DNA of 64,000 nucleotides from JBHJHP01 sp042219825 (GCF_042219825.1 NZ_JBHJHQ010000007.1:186001-250000); one strand, 5' to 3'; counted from the stretch's first letter, positions 7,375 to 17,147 are shown. Notes: a model not told the origin generated them from the letters alone. Translations and numbers: made by a program.

Positions 7375-7405
7375 TAACCACCAATAACCGTCAGAAGAAA
7401 GGCTT
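7375..7405. repeat. Dispersed repeat, copy 2 (upstream of XRE-ImmA)
   Basis: Partner of 5571-5603 in direct orientation, about 1.8 kb away. Together they bracket the XRE-ImmA/PIN operon. Confidence 0.7.
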
Positions 7406-7650
7406 AAGTAATACTTAAAAAAACGGAAAGTGATTTTGACATATATATGTTCGACCCCCGGGGGTATCTTTCCCATTACCGAAAATTTATTTATTAAGGT
7501 ATATAGGTCTGTGCTTCAGAGAAGATAGATTATTGGAGCACGGCAACATAATGCAATAAATTAGGTCCATTTGAAGAGATGTCAAATAGAATATAATGCA
7601 GTTAACTTTTGATGTTAATAATTAATAATCAATGTGTTAATTGTGTTTGT

Positions 7651-7683
7651 TTTTGCAGTTTGGATTAGATAATAGTAAATTTG
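7651..7683 (+). promoter_or_regulatory. Promoter of the PUL sensor-regulator gene
   Basis: TAAATTTG at 7676-7683 matches TAnnTTTG. TTTTG at 7651-7655 ends 20 bp upstream, the expected place for the -33 element. The start codon is at 7791, giving a leader of about 100 nt. Confidence 0.6.
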
Positions 7684-7790
7684 GTCATCTTTGTGGAAAT
7701 TAAAAATTCTATCTTTATGGATTATTATTATTCATTTTAAATATTTTTGATGCATAGTATATATTATTTTTGTTAAGCAAGAAGTGTTGT

Positions 7791-10589
7791 ATGCTTAAAA
7801 AGGATTATTTCTTTATATCAGTCATTTTACTAATATTTAGCTTTTCAGCTAATGCAGAAATCTTCTTCTCCAAATTAACTACCGAAGATGGATTATCCGG
7901 CAATCCCACTCGTGCAATACTTCAGGATAAACAGGGATTTTTGTGGTTTGGAACAAACGAAGGCCTTGATCGTTATGATGGGTTAGAAATTCGTTCTTTT
8001 AACCATGAGATAACGGATGATGCAATTACAGTAAATGCGCTTGCTGAAGATTCTTCTCAGAATTTATATATTGGAACCGACCGTGGATTATGGGTTAGAA
8101 AACGTGGACAGATATCATTTATTAGGATTCCTTCTTATGCAGATCAATCGCAAATTATAATCAGTTCAATTACTATCTTAAGTAAAGATCATGTTGTAGC
8201 GGGTAGTAACAATGGTATTTATGTCATAAATAATAAGGATTTTTCTGCATCTCATATTGCATTGTCAAATATTCCAGGAAGTCTTAGAAACCATGTTACA
8301 GGCTTGTTTTCAGATTCTGACAGTGTTGTGTGGATTACCACTCGACAGGGAATAATGAGGTATTATATCGAGACAAATGAGGTAGTATCATTTTCTAAAA
8401 TTCCACAATTGGATGAAGGTTCTTTTACGGCTGTTACATCTTTAAACGGTGCTTATTATATTGGGACATCAAATAATGGACTCTATTGTTTCAATATTGA
8501 AGAAAAATCGGTTATTCAGGTACCGGATATTAGTAATCCGATTATTCTTTCTTTGGTTACAAACGGAAAGGACAAAATTTATGTAGGAACAGATGGAGGA
8601 GGATTAAACATTCTTGATGCAAATACAAATGAAGTGAGCTACGAAACACATAGCCAGAATGATAATTTTTCCATTTCCTCCAATTCCGTGTATTCACTTT
8701 TTATTGATAGAGATTTGCGCATTTGGATTGGGACGTATTCTGGCGGTATTAATTATGGTCATATATATAATCAAGGCATTCATCTTTTTAATCCATCAGG
8801 ACAATCCGAAATAAAAAGTGAAAGCATACGATCTCTTTGTTTTGTTGATGACAACCTGACTTTGGTTGGAACAAGAGACGGTCTGTATGTTTTTGACCAT
8901 AAGACAGAAAAAGTTGAGAAGATAAAGAGTACGTCACAAAACAGGGATGGATTAAGGGCAAATATCATTTTAACAATTAAGCGAATTAATAGCACTGTTT
9001 ATATCGGAACTTATGGAGGTGGTTTGTCTCTATTTGATATCAAAACAAAACAGATGCAACCGTTTATTGACCATAAGGAATTTATGAACGGTTGTATTTA
9101 TGATATAGAACCTGATTCTTCAGGAAATATTTGGATCTCCAGTTTGAACGGACTGTATATGTATAATCCTGATTCTGAGAAGATAATTCATTATGACACA
9201 GAAAACTCCGAAATTAGCAGCAATGAGATTTTTTCTTTAATGTTTGACCGAGATTCAAATATTTGGATTGGGACTTCTCAGGGCGTGGACATATATAAAA
9301 TTAAAGAATTTAAACTTCATAAATTAGCTCTTCAACATGACTCGGAAGATCGGTTTAAGGTAAATTATATATATCAGGATAAAGAAAGAAATATATGGGT
9401 TTGCAAAGAGTCAGGTGGATTAACAAAATATTCATCTGATCTAAAAAGTATTGTAACTCTGACCCAGATAGATGGTTTACCTAACAATTCAGTTTGTGCC
9501 ATAACAGAACAGCCGGAACACACATTTTGGATTAGCACTTTGAAGGGGCTGTGTCGTTATGAATCAGGAGACTCAACATTCCGGCAGTTTGGAATTGCGG
9601 AAGGTTTACCGAGTTTTGTTTTCACCCCATCATGTATATGGAAAGAAAAAAGTAGAAAATTATGGTTTGGAACTGAAAGGGGCCTGATATCTTTTTTCCC
9701 GGATAGTCTGAAAAGAGATTTGAAAGTCCTGTCTCCAGTAATTACGGATATTTATTTGTTTGGTAAAAAAGCTACGTCTAACGAAATTGAATCCATAACT
9801 TCATCAGTGGAGTTGGCTGATACATTGAAGTTTAAAAATAGTCAGAATAGTGTTGGCTTTCGATTCGTGGATTTTAATTATGATAATGCGAGCACGTCAT
9901 CTTTCCTGTACATGCTTGAAGGGTATGATGATAACTGGAAAAGGATTTCAGGTTCAAATGTTGTATTTTATCAGAAATTGCCAGCCGGTAAGTACATATT
10001 TAGGATAAAACCATTGATTCAAAATGTAAAAAGTTCTGATGTGCCTGTAAAGAAGGTATTGATAATCATAAAACCTTCAGTTTTAAAGCATCCATTGTTT
10101 CTAATACCATTTTTTTTGATTATTGCACTTACCGGATTTTATTCTTATGAAAGAATTACGAAAACAATAAAGGATTTAAAAGTAAGTCTTGCAAAGTTAA
10201 CAACCGATAAAGAAAAATATGTGGGTTCAAAATTAGCAGAGGATCATGTTTCTTTGATAAAAGAAAGATTGAATACCTTCATGGAGACGGAAAAACCATA
10301 TTTGAATCCTGATTTGAAAATGTCGGATGTAGCATTATCTATTGGTTTTTCAACGCATGAAATCTCGCAGGTTTTAAATCAGGACCTACAACAAAGTTTT
10401 CCTGATTATGTAAATATCCATCGTGTTGAGGAGCTTAAAAGAAGAATGCAAAAGGATGATGTTGGTAAGTTTACGCTTGTGGCCATTGCACAACAATGTG
10501 GATTTAAATCCAAAACTTCATTTTACAGAAATTTCAATAAAGTTGTTGGAGTTACACCTGCCGAATATTTTAAAAGAGATTCTGAATAG
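7791..10589 (+). CDS. Membrane-spanning beta-propeller sensor with cytoplasmic AraC-type HTH (PUL regulator)
   Basis: From the ATG at 7791 the product is 932 residues; an in-frame TTG at 7770 is less likely. A signal/anchor helix is followed by a long periplasmic region of two-component-type propeller repeats (about 20-650, with recurring WIGT, WFGT and YIGT blades) and a Y_Y_Y domain (about 680-760). One transmembrane helix (PLFLIPFFLIIALTGFY) leads into a short coiled linker and a C-terminal AraC-type HTH domain (about 830-930, with FKSKTSFYRNFNKVVGVTPAEY). Unlike canonical hybrid two-component systems it has no histidine kinase or receiver domain, so signalling would be direct across the membrane, as in SusR-like regulators. 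It opens the PUL and probably activates it on sensing an oligosaccharide. Candidate target sites are listed separately. Confidence 0.88.
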   Translation: MLKKDYFFISVILLIFSFSANAEIFFSKLTTEDGLSGNPTRAILQDKQGFLWFGTNEGLDRYDGLEIRSFNHEITDDAITVNALAEDSSQNLYIGTDRGLWVRKRGQISFIRIPSYADQSQIIISSITILSKDHVVAGSNNGIYVINNKDFSASHIALSNIPGSLRNHVTGLFSDSDSVVWITTRQGIMRYYIETNEVVSFSKIPQLDEGSFTAVTSLNGAYYIGTSNNGLYCFNIEEKSVIQVPDISNPIILSLVTNGKDKIYVGTDGGGLNILDANTNEVSYETHSQNDNFSISSNSVYSLFIDRDLRIWIGTYSGGINYGHIYNQGIHLFNPSGQSEIKSESIRSLCFVDDNLTLVGTRDGLYVFDHKTEKVEKIKSTSQNRDGLRANIILTIKRINSTVYIGTYGGGLSLFDIKTKQMQPFIDHKEFMNGCIYDIEPDSSGNIWISSLNGLYMYNPDSEKIIHYDTENSEISSNEIFSLMFDRDSNIWIGTSQGVDIYKIKEFKLHKLALQHDSEDRFKVNYIYQDKERNIWVCKESGGLTKYSSDLKSIVTLTQIDGLPNNSVCAITEQPEHTFWISTLKGLCRYESGDSTFRQFGIAEGLPSFVFTPSCIWKEKSRKLWFGTERGLISFFPDSLKRDLKVLSPVITDIYLFGKKATSNEIESITSSVELADTLKFKNSQNSVGFRFVDFNYDNASTSSFLYMLEGYDDNWKRISGSNVVFYQKLPAGKYIFRIKPLIQNVKSSDVPVKKVLIIIKPSVLKHPLFLIPFFLIIALTGFYSYERITKTIKDLKVSLAKLTTDKEKYVGSKLAEDHVSLIKERLNTFMETEKPYLNPDLKMSDVALSIGFSTHEISQVLNQDLQQSFPDYVNIHRVEELKRRMQKDDVGKFTLVAIAQQCGFKSKTSFYRNFNKVVGVTPAEYFKRDSE

Positions 10590-10607
10590 ATTGTTTCCTG
10601 TTAGTTT

Positions 10608-10637
10608 GTTTCAGATTATAAACTGACACTTTTTAAT
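10608..10637 (+). promoter_or_regulatory. Candidate PUL regulator site A (upstream of the 10733 gene)
   Basis: The element is GTTTCA, ten bases, then TGACAC, continued by TTTTTAAT. It matches site C upstream of susC at 28 of 30 positions and shares the inverted-repeat core with site B. A degenerate -7 box GAACTTTG lies at 10672-10679, 64 bp from the site start, nearly the same spacing as at susC. Confidence 0.65.
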
Positions 10638-10732
10638 TAAGACCTTTCATCTGAATTTCAACACTTATTTAGAACTTTGAATTATGTCTAAAGTAGAAAA
10701 ACTTTACGTATTCGCTTTCTAAAATATATATT

Positions 10733-12658
10733 ATGAGGATTCTGGTTCAAAGATTACAGTTCGTATTAATGTGTATTTTAATACTTAGTTGCAGTCCCTC
10801 AAATGAAAAAAAATATTATTCCATTAAGTATGATAATTGTGATTTCTCGGCTTTAGATACTTTAATAAATTCATGGATTTCACAAGATTTCTATTCAGGA
10901 GCTGGTATTGTTATTTCTACCAGAGATTCGGTATTATATAAGAAATTTTATGGAACTTATGATTCATCCACTGTTGTTTATATTGCTTCAGCAGGTAAGT
11001 GGCTTGCAGCAGCTACTATATCTGCTATTGTTGATGAAGGAAAGTTAAATTGGAATGATAAAGTTGATAAGTGGTTGCCTGAATTTAAAGATATAAAAGG
11101 CAAGGCGACTATAAGGCAATTATTTTCACACACAAGCGGATATCCTGACTATCAGCCTAAAGATAAACATTCAGATAACTATCAGACACTTGAGGAATCA
11201 GTTTCTCATATTTACGACTTACCTGCGGATACGTTTCCGGGTACAGTTTTTCATTATGGAGGTCTGGCTATGCAGGTAGCGGGACGTATTGCTGAATTAG
11301 CGTATGGGAAAGATTTTGAATATATCTTTCAGGAAAAAATATGCAGACCATTAGGGATGACACATACATGTTTTACTCCGGTCGATTCAAGCCCGGGACA
11401 TAATCCAATGCTTGGAGGTGGTGCCAGAACAACTTTAAATGATTATAACCGATTTCTAAAAATGATTTTCAATGAAGGGTTATATAATGGTAAAAGGATT
11501 TTATCTAAGGAAGGAATAAAAGAGTTGCAGACAGATAATGTACTCGGTGCAAAAATAGTTACACCCGATTATGTTGAAAAAGTTCGGGCATTAAATCATA
11601 ACGGTGTTTATGGTCTTGGAGAATGGAGAGAAGAATTAGATACTGATGGCAATGCTGTTTTAATTAGTAGTCCGAGTTGGGCCGGAGCCTATCCATGGAT
11701 CGATAAAACTACAGGGATATATGGTTTTTTTCTTACACATGTGAACGTTGAATCTGCCAATAAGGAGGGATTCAGTTCATTTTATGCAAGCCCGGTAATT
11801 CCCCTTTGGGTCAGGGATATTCTAAAAGTATCTAACCTTCCTGATTCTGTGAAAACAGATTTTGCCAGTGTGAACGGTACCCGCTTGTATTACCAGGAGG
11901 CAGGGAAGGGGGAACCTTTAATTTTTATTCATGGTCATTCATTTGATCATACCGAATGGGAGCCTCAGTTTACTGAGTTTGCAAAACATTTTCGTACTAT
12001 AGTATATGATGTCAGAGGTTATGGTCGTTCAGCTTCACAAATAGAAGGTCAGCAGTTTATGCATGTAGAGGATTTAGTTGCATTTATGGATTATCTGGGA
12101 GTTGAAAAGGCACATATTGTTGGTTTATCAATGGGGGGATTTATTGCAACAGATATGCTTGCAAAATATCAGGACCGTCTTTTGTCTGCTACTCTGGCCA
12201 GCGGGGACCTTAGGAATGTGCCAGGACCCGATCAACCATGGACTGATGAGCTTATTTTAAAGGAGAGGGGAAAAATAGAGAATTTAAAGGCAGAAGGTCT
12301 TATGACATATAAGTGGAATTGGTTGCATGGATTGGTAAAAAACGGAGGACCGATTGCTAAAAAGATAGAACCGAAATTATGGGAAATGATTTATCGCTGG
12401 AATCTGTGGCAACCAACACATGTTGAAGCGAGAGTAACATATGGAAGACAGGCCGAGATATTAATCATGAATCAGGTAATTTCTGTTCCTGTAATGGTTT
12501 TAACCGGTGAAGTGGACTACAAAGGGAAACGAAAACTGCATGAGTGTATACCTTCAGCGATTCAAAAAATAGTACCAGATGCTGGGCATGTAAGTAACCT
12601 TGAAAATCCTGAAGCATTTAACAGGTTGATAATGCAGTTCATTAAAAGAAATGATTGA
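10733..12658 (+). CDS. Lipoprotein fusion of a class C beta-lactamase-like serine hydrolase and an alpha/beta hydrolase
   Basis: The 641-residue product begins with a lipoprotein signal (LILSC, C20). Residues about 35-365 form a beta-lactamase/CubicO-type domain with the SxxK motif S86-AG-K89 and a Y175-GG motif in place of YxN. Residues about 375-641 form a separate alpha/beta-hydrolase domain with oxyanion strand FIHGHS (398-403), nucleophile elbow GLSMGG (S466) and a late DAGHVSN histidine. Both catalytic centres look intact. Either half alone is common; joined as one secreted protein they suggest two ester- or amide-cleaving steps on the PUL substrate, such as removal of acyl decorations. 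The gene follows candidate regulator site A. The specific substrate is unknown. Confidence 0.8.
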   Translation: MRILVQRLQFVLMCILILSCSPSNEKKYYSIKYDNCDFSALDTLINSWISQDFYSGAGIVISTRDSVLYKKFYGTYDSSTVVYIASAGKWLAAATISAIVDEGKLNWNDKVDKWLPEFKDIKGKATIRQLFSHTSGYPDYQPKDKHSDNYQTLEESVSHIYDLPADTFPGTVFHYGGLAMQVAGRIAELAYGKDFEYIFQEKICRPLGMTHTCFTPVDSSPGHNPMLGGGARTTLNDYNRFLKMIFNEGLYNGKRILSKEGIKELQTDNVLGAKIVTPDYVEKVRALNHNGVYGLGEWREELDTDGNAVLISSPSWAGAYPWIDKTTGIYGFFLTHVNVESANKEGFSSFYASPVIPLWVRDILKVSNLPDSVKTDFASVNGTRLYYQEAGKGEPLIFIHGHSFDHTEWEPQFTEFAKHFRTIVYDVRGYGRSASQIEGQQFMHVEDLVAFMDYLGVEKAHIVGLSMGGFIATDMLAKYQDRLLSATLASGDLRNVPGPDQPWTDELILKERGKIENLKAEGLMTYKWNWLHGLVKNGGPIAKKIEPKLWEMIYRWNLWQPTHVEARVTYGRQAEILIMNQVISVPVMVLTGEVDYKGKRKLHECIPSAIQKIVPDAGHVSNLENPEAFNRLIMQFIKRND

Positions 12659-12678
12659 TATTGAATATATATAGAGAG

Positions 12679-15600
12679 ATGAAGAAGATACAAACAATAT
12701 TTAAAAGAGGTGATTTTCTCGTTAAAGGATTAATAGTGTTGATATTCCAATTCGCCTGTTCTCATAAAGCTTCACAATTAGAAAAAGGTGCTACTTTGAA
12801 TGAAATGGAAGGTCATTTTGTTAATCCTCCCGACTCAGTTAAACCATGGGTGTTTTGGCAATGGATGAATGGAAATATAACTAAAGAAGGAATCACTCTG
12901 GATTTAGAAACCATGAAAAGGATGGGAATTGGAGGTGCCTTATGTTTTAATAATGCAGTAGGTATTCCTAGAGGTTCTGTTGATTATGCTTCTGAGGCGT
13001 GGTTTGATATGACAGAGTATGCGGTAAAAGAAGCTCAACGATTAGGATTAAAAATAATGCTTCATAATTCTCCTGGATACTCCGGTACAGGGGGGCCTTG
13101 GGTAACACCTGAAACGAGTATGCAGGAACTCACATGGGTTGAGGTGCAAAATGTTAGAGGAAAGAACATCGATATTAAATTGTCTCAACCTCATGCTCGA
13201 ATGGATTATTATGCAGATGCCTATGTGTTAGCATATCCTTCGTTAACTTCAGAAACAGGTTTAATGAGAGATAAGATAACTTCTTTATTCGTTAATGGTA
13301 GTGAAGTTGAGACTTCCTTATTGACAGATCATAATCCGGAAACTAAAATAAGGTTAGAAGGCAAGGGAGAACCCAATGAAGTTGTGTTCAAGTTTGAAAA
13401 GGAGTTTAATGCACAATCAATAACGGTGTTTCGTACAGAAAATGAGGAGCCATATGATCTGTTCGATGGGCCACGGGACCATCCTCCGCATTTTGTTTTA
13501 AAGAGTTCAATAGATGGTTTGAATTATACTAAAATTGCGGAATGGGGTATGCCACAATTAAGAGAAGGGAATACCCCGGGAATGCAAAATTTTAATTCAG
13601 TTAAGGCAAAGTATTTCAAACTAATAGCATCATCCCGTACTTGGATTTCAGAAGTAGAATTGCATTCAGCTCCAAGATTAGAAGGTTGGCCCGGTAAAGC
13701 AGATTTTACACATGGAAATTATGGTGGTAATACTGTTGATATAAGAGAAGAAGATATCATTAAATCAGAATCTGTTATTGATGTAACAAAGTTAATGGAC
13801 GATAAAGGAAACCTAAAATGGGACGCTCCTACAGGTGGGCCATGGACAATAGTTCGTATTGGACATACAACAACCGGCGAAGAAAATGCAGCTCACCCTG
13901 ATGCCGGCAAAGGACTTGAAATTGATAAGCTGAACCGTGCTGCTTTAGATTTCCAGTTCGAAAAATTTAATTCTAAAGTTGTGGAGCGTTTAAAACCTTA
14001 TATCCGTAAGGGTTTTTATGGCTTTACTACCGATAGTTGGGAGTGTGGGAAACAGAACTGGTCGGTGGTGATGCCGGATGCTTTCAGGGAGAAAAACAAG
14101 TACGAAATTACTTCATGGGTTTTGGCTTTAACTGGTCGGATAGTTGACGGGAAGGATGAAACAGAAAAATTCCTAAAAGACTTTAACGATACTCAGATCG
14201 GACTACTTGGAGATAACTATTACGGGTACTGGAATCAACTCTGCGATGAGCATAATATCGATTATTATGCAGAACCATATGGTGATGGAACTTTAGATGG
14301 TTTAACGGCCTGCAAATACTTAGATGTGCCAATGTGCGAGTTCTGGACAAGGCATATTTATGGTAGTGATAAATATTCTAAACAAGCAGCTTCCGGAGCG
14401 CATTTGTACGGCAAACCTGTTGTGGCCGCAGAGTGCTTTACGGGCATGCCTTTAACTTCAAAATGGACAGCGCATCCTTATGCCCTAAAAGCTGGAGGCG
14501 ATTACTTTTATAGTTTAGGTGTTAATCGTTTTACATTTCATGTGTTTGTACACCAACCTTATACGACTGGAACCCCGGGAATGACAATGGGACCATTCGG
14601 ATCGCATTTCGACCGCAATAATACCTGGACAGATCAGGCGTATGGTTGGATTAACTATTTGACCCGGTGCCAGTATATCCTTCAGCAGGGGAAACCGGTT
14701 GTTGATGCTTGTTATTTTAAAGGCGAAGAACCATCGTCTGTTGTCCCTGACGTATATCCGATGATGCCGGCCGGGTTTAAATGCGATGTTTTTGGCCCGG
14801 ATGCCTTACATAACCGCTTCAAAATAGAGGATAGAAGAATAGTGTTGCCTGATGGTATGCAATACAAGGTAGCTATTATGGCTCCGTTACAAGAGATTAA
14901 ATTATCAACATTAAAGTGTTTTAAAGAACTGGTTGAAGAAGGAATGATCTTGGTAGTGAATAATAAACCAATCAAATCATATGGTAATGAAAGCAATGAT
15001 CAGGATATCCAGGGTTTTGTAAGTGAGTTGTATGGAGAATTAGATGGACAGAAAGTGACAAGAAGAAAAGTAGGAAAAGGGTTGCTTATTTGGGGAGAAC
15101 AGCTTGAAGATGTATTTAGCTCATTGGATATGCAACCTGACTTTACTTATACTTCGGAAAAAGGTGATGCTGTTATCAACTATTTTCATAAGAATATTGG
15201 AGATGCTGATGTTTATTTCGTTTCAAATTACAGTCGCCGTTCAGATAAAGTAGTGACTTCCTTTAATATAACAGATAAACTACCTGAATTCTGGAACGCC
15301 GAGACAGGAGAAATTGTTGAAGCACCGGTGTATAGGTATGAGAATGGCCGAACCATTATCCCCTTCGATTTCGATCCTTCTGAATCATGCTTCGTCGTTT
15401 TTAGAAAGGAGACTTCGAAAGAACGAGATATTACTGTTTCTAAGGATCATAAAATCTTTTTTGGAATAGAATCGTTCCGAGAGTTTGATAAACTTCAGAA
15501 TAATAATATAACCAATAGTTTTTCAGTTTCAGCATGGATTAAGCCTGAAACTTTCGCTCATAATGGAAGAGGGTATATATTGCATCCTGTTTCCGGCGAA

Positions 15601-16650
15601 AAAACATTTGGTAAGGGACATGCCATGGTAGGATTAGCTGCCGGTAAAAATGGGATAGTTGTTTATGAATCAGATACTCGTACTTCCGCTGTTTTAGGAT
15701 ATAATCAACCTTTGCAAGGCTGGAGCCATGTAGTGTTGGCCTACAATAACAGAAAGCCATATTTATATGTGAATGGAAAATTAGTAGCAGAGGGCGAAAA
15801 ATCGAAAGCGATTGTGCATCCCGGATACAAGACCGGATATTGGGGCAAAGCATTCAATAATTGGTTTGAAGGTGATCTTTCAGATTATGAGAGTAAGAAA
15901 AGCGTTTTGACTGATGTTGAAGTTAAAAAGATTTATCAAGGAGGATTACCTGAAAATGGGTTAATACCAGATGTGAAACTATCAGTAAACAAACATGCAA
16001 AAGTTTCTGCTTTATTTTTAAGCAATGGTGTTTATAGGATAAATACACCGGAAGGTAAGGCAGAGCAGGTAAATATCCAAAATTGTAAAACGGAAGATTT
16101 ATCATATGACTGGGGAATAGAATTTCCTATAAACTCCGGTGTTGATAAGGTAATTGATATGCCGGTGCTAAGCTCACTAATAAACCATGACAATTTTGAT
16201 GTGCGGCATTTCTCCGGCACTTGTACATATAAAAAAGGTATTACGATTAATACCATAAAATCTAATTGTAAAGTTTTACTTGATTTGGGGCGTGTAGAAG
16301 TAATTGCCAAAGTATTTGTGAACGGTAAAGAAGCAGCTCTTTTATGGAAGGAACCATATATGACTGACATCACAGATTTGGTAAAAGAAGGTGAGAATGA
16401 ACTTAGGATAGAGGTGACCAACCTGTGGATTAATCGTTTGATAGGTGATGAATATCTTCCTGTAGAAAATAAATATACTACAAATAAGAACATAGAAGAG
16501 TTGCCACAGTGGTTTGTTAATAACCAGCCAAAACCAGGTAATCGTAAAGCATTTTCGGTATGGCGTAGCTACACTAAAGAAGAACCGTTGGTAGATAGTG
16601 GTATTTTAGGGCCTGTTAAATTAATATATGGGGTAGAAAAAGAGTTATAA
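12679..16650 (+). CDS. GH106 alpha-L-rhamnosidase-like lipoprotein with an inserted LamG-type domain
   Basis: From the ATG at 12679 (20 bp after the previous stop) the product is 1323 residues; an upstream TTG would add eight. A lipoprotein-like signal ends at FQFACS. The next ~900 residues match the GH106 pattern: PWVFWQWMNGNITKEGITLD, then MKRMGIGGALCFN, HNSPGYSGTGGPW, TTDSWECGKQNW and YYAEPYGDG. Residues about 917-1075 are a concanavalin/LamG-like domain, with SFSVSAWIKPETF and YLYVNGKLVAEGE. The C-terminus resembles the GH2-type sugar-binding fold (VFVNGKEAALLWKEPY, then NELRIEVTNLWINRLIGDE). GH106 enzymes release alpha-L-rhamnose from pectic and other acidic polymers. It is probably periplasmic or surface-anchored and co-transcribed with the preceding gene. 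Confidence 0.87.
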   Translation: MKKIQTIFKRGDFLVKGLIVLIFQFACSHKASQLEKGATLNEMEGHFVNPPDSVKPWVFWQWMNGNITKEGITLDLETMKRMGIGGALCFNNAVGIPRGSVDYASEAWFDMTEYAVKEAQRLGLKIMLHNSPGYSGTGGPWVTPETSMQELTWVEVQNVRGKNIDIKLSQPHARMDYYADAYVLAYPSLTSETGLMRDKITSLFVNGSEVETSLLTDHNPETKIRLEGKGEPNEVVFKFEKEFNAQSITVFRTENEEPYDLFDGPRDHPPHFVLKSSIDGLNYTKIAEWGMPQLREGNTPGMQNFNSVKAKYFKLIASSRTWISEVELHSAPRLEGWPGKADFTHGNYGGNTVDIREEDIIKSESVIDVTKLMDDKGNLKWDAPTGGPWTIVRIGHTTTGEENAAHPDAGKGLEIDKLNRAALDFQFEKFNSKVVERLKPYIRKGFYGFTTDSWECGKQNWSVVMPDAFREKNKYEITSWVLALTGRIVDGKDETEKFLKDFNDTQIGLLGDNYYGYWNQLCDEHNIDYYAEPYGDGTLDGLTACKYLDVPMCEFWTRHIYGSDKYSKQAASGAHLYGKPVVAAECFTGMPLTSKWTAHPYALKAGGDYFYSLGVNRFTFHVFVHQPYTTGTPGMTMGPFGSHFDRNNTWTDQAYGWINYLTRCQYILQQGKPVVDACYFKGEEPSSVVPDVYPMMPAGFKCDVFGPDALHNRFKIEDRRIVLPDGMQYKVAIMAPLQEIKLSTLKCFKELVEEGMILVVNNKPIKSYGNESNDQDIQGFVSELYGELDGQKVTRRKVGKGLLIWGEQLEDVFSSLDMQPDFTYTSEKGDAVINYFHKNIGDADVYFVSNYSRRSDKVVTSFNITDKLPEFWNAETGEIVEAPVYRYENGRTIIPFDFDPSESCFVVFRKETSKERDITVSKDHKIFFGIESFREFDKLQNNNITNSFSVSAWIKPETFAHNGRGYILHPVSGEKTFGKGHAMVGLAAGKNGIVVYESDTRTSAVLGYNQPLQGWSHVVLAYNNRKPYLYVNGKLVAEGEKSKAIVHPGYKTGYWGKAFNNWFEGDLSDYESKKSVLTDVEVKKIYQGGLPENGLIPDVKLSVNKHAKVSALFLSNGVYRINTPEGKAEQVNIQNCKTEDLSYDWGIEFPINSGVDKVIDMPVLSSLINHDNFDVRHFSGTCTYKKGITINTIKSNCKVLLDLGRVEVIAKVFVNGKEAALLWKEPYMTDITDLVKEGENELRIEVTNLWINRLIGDEYLPVENKYTTNKNIEELPQWFVNNQPKPGNRKAFSVWRSYTKEEPLVDSGILGPVKLIYGVEKEL

Positions 16651-16882
16651 TTTATAATTAAGACTTGAATATTTGGTAGCATGATATCTATAGCTGTCTT
16701 TTTTTTGATTGGAAAATTTTATTTTAGATTATAACAGGATTTTGTATCGTAAGCTATAACTATTCATACTTTCTTTATAATCGAGCAAGCTATCTTGAAC
16801 CTATATAAGTTTCGTTTACTTTTTAAATATTGTCTTGTAACATGTTTTTGGTCCCAACCTTATTAAAACAAGATTAAAAAGA

Positions 16883-16912
16883 GTTTCATATTATAATTTG
16901 AAACATTTCTTT
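16883..16912 (+). promoter_or_regulatory. Candidate PUL regulator site B (upstream of GH88)
   Basis: This copy has the perfect inverted repeat GTTTCA-N10-TGAAAC. It aligns without gaps to sites A and C, sharing the ATTATAA centre, but lacks their TTTTTAAT tail. A CAATTTTAACAG segment about 54 bp from the site start resembles CAATCTTAACAG at a similar place after site C. Confidence 0.55.
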
Positions 16913-17110
16913 GATATTTCAATTAGTCGGTTTTAACAATTTTAACAGAAATTGCACCCTTGAAATGTGTTTTTAGCGATTAATTTCATGGGTATATTAA
17001 AAGCCATAAAATTTAAATGTTATGTTTTGATTTCGGATTTTTTTATCTGTTCGTATAAAAAAAGTCTTAAATCAGTAATAGGTTTTTTTCATATAAATTA
17101 GTTAGTAGAC

Positions 17111-17147
17111 AAATAGGATCTTTCTGCCCAGAAGGATCCTATTTTTT
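17111..17147 (+). terminator. Terminator-like hairpin just before the GH88 start (possible attenuator)
   Basis: AAATAGGATC (17111-17120) pairs perfectly with GATCCTATTT (17135-17144), and the T run extends to 17147. The loop can extend the stem further (TTCT/AGAA). It lies only 18 bp before the ATG at 17165, so if it terminates from an upstream promoter it would block GH88 itself. That makes attenuation, or RNA processing, plausible. Confidence 0.65.

Larger units (their letters stand above)
7214..7790. other. Divergent intergenic region between XRE-ImmA and the PUL regulator
   Basis: No gene is seen. The region holds the operator (7228-7266), dispersed repeat copy 2 (7375-7405), a 12-bp G+C palindrome ACCCCCGGGGGT (7454-7465) in AT-rich surroundings, and a promoter for the regulator near 7651-7683. 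Confidence 0.65.
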
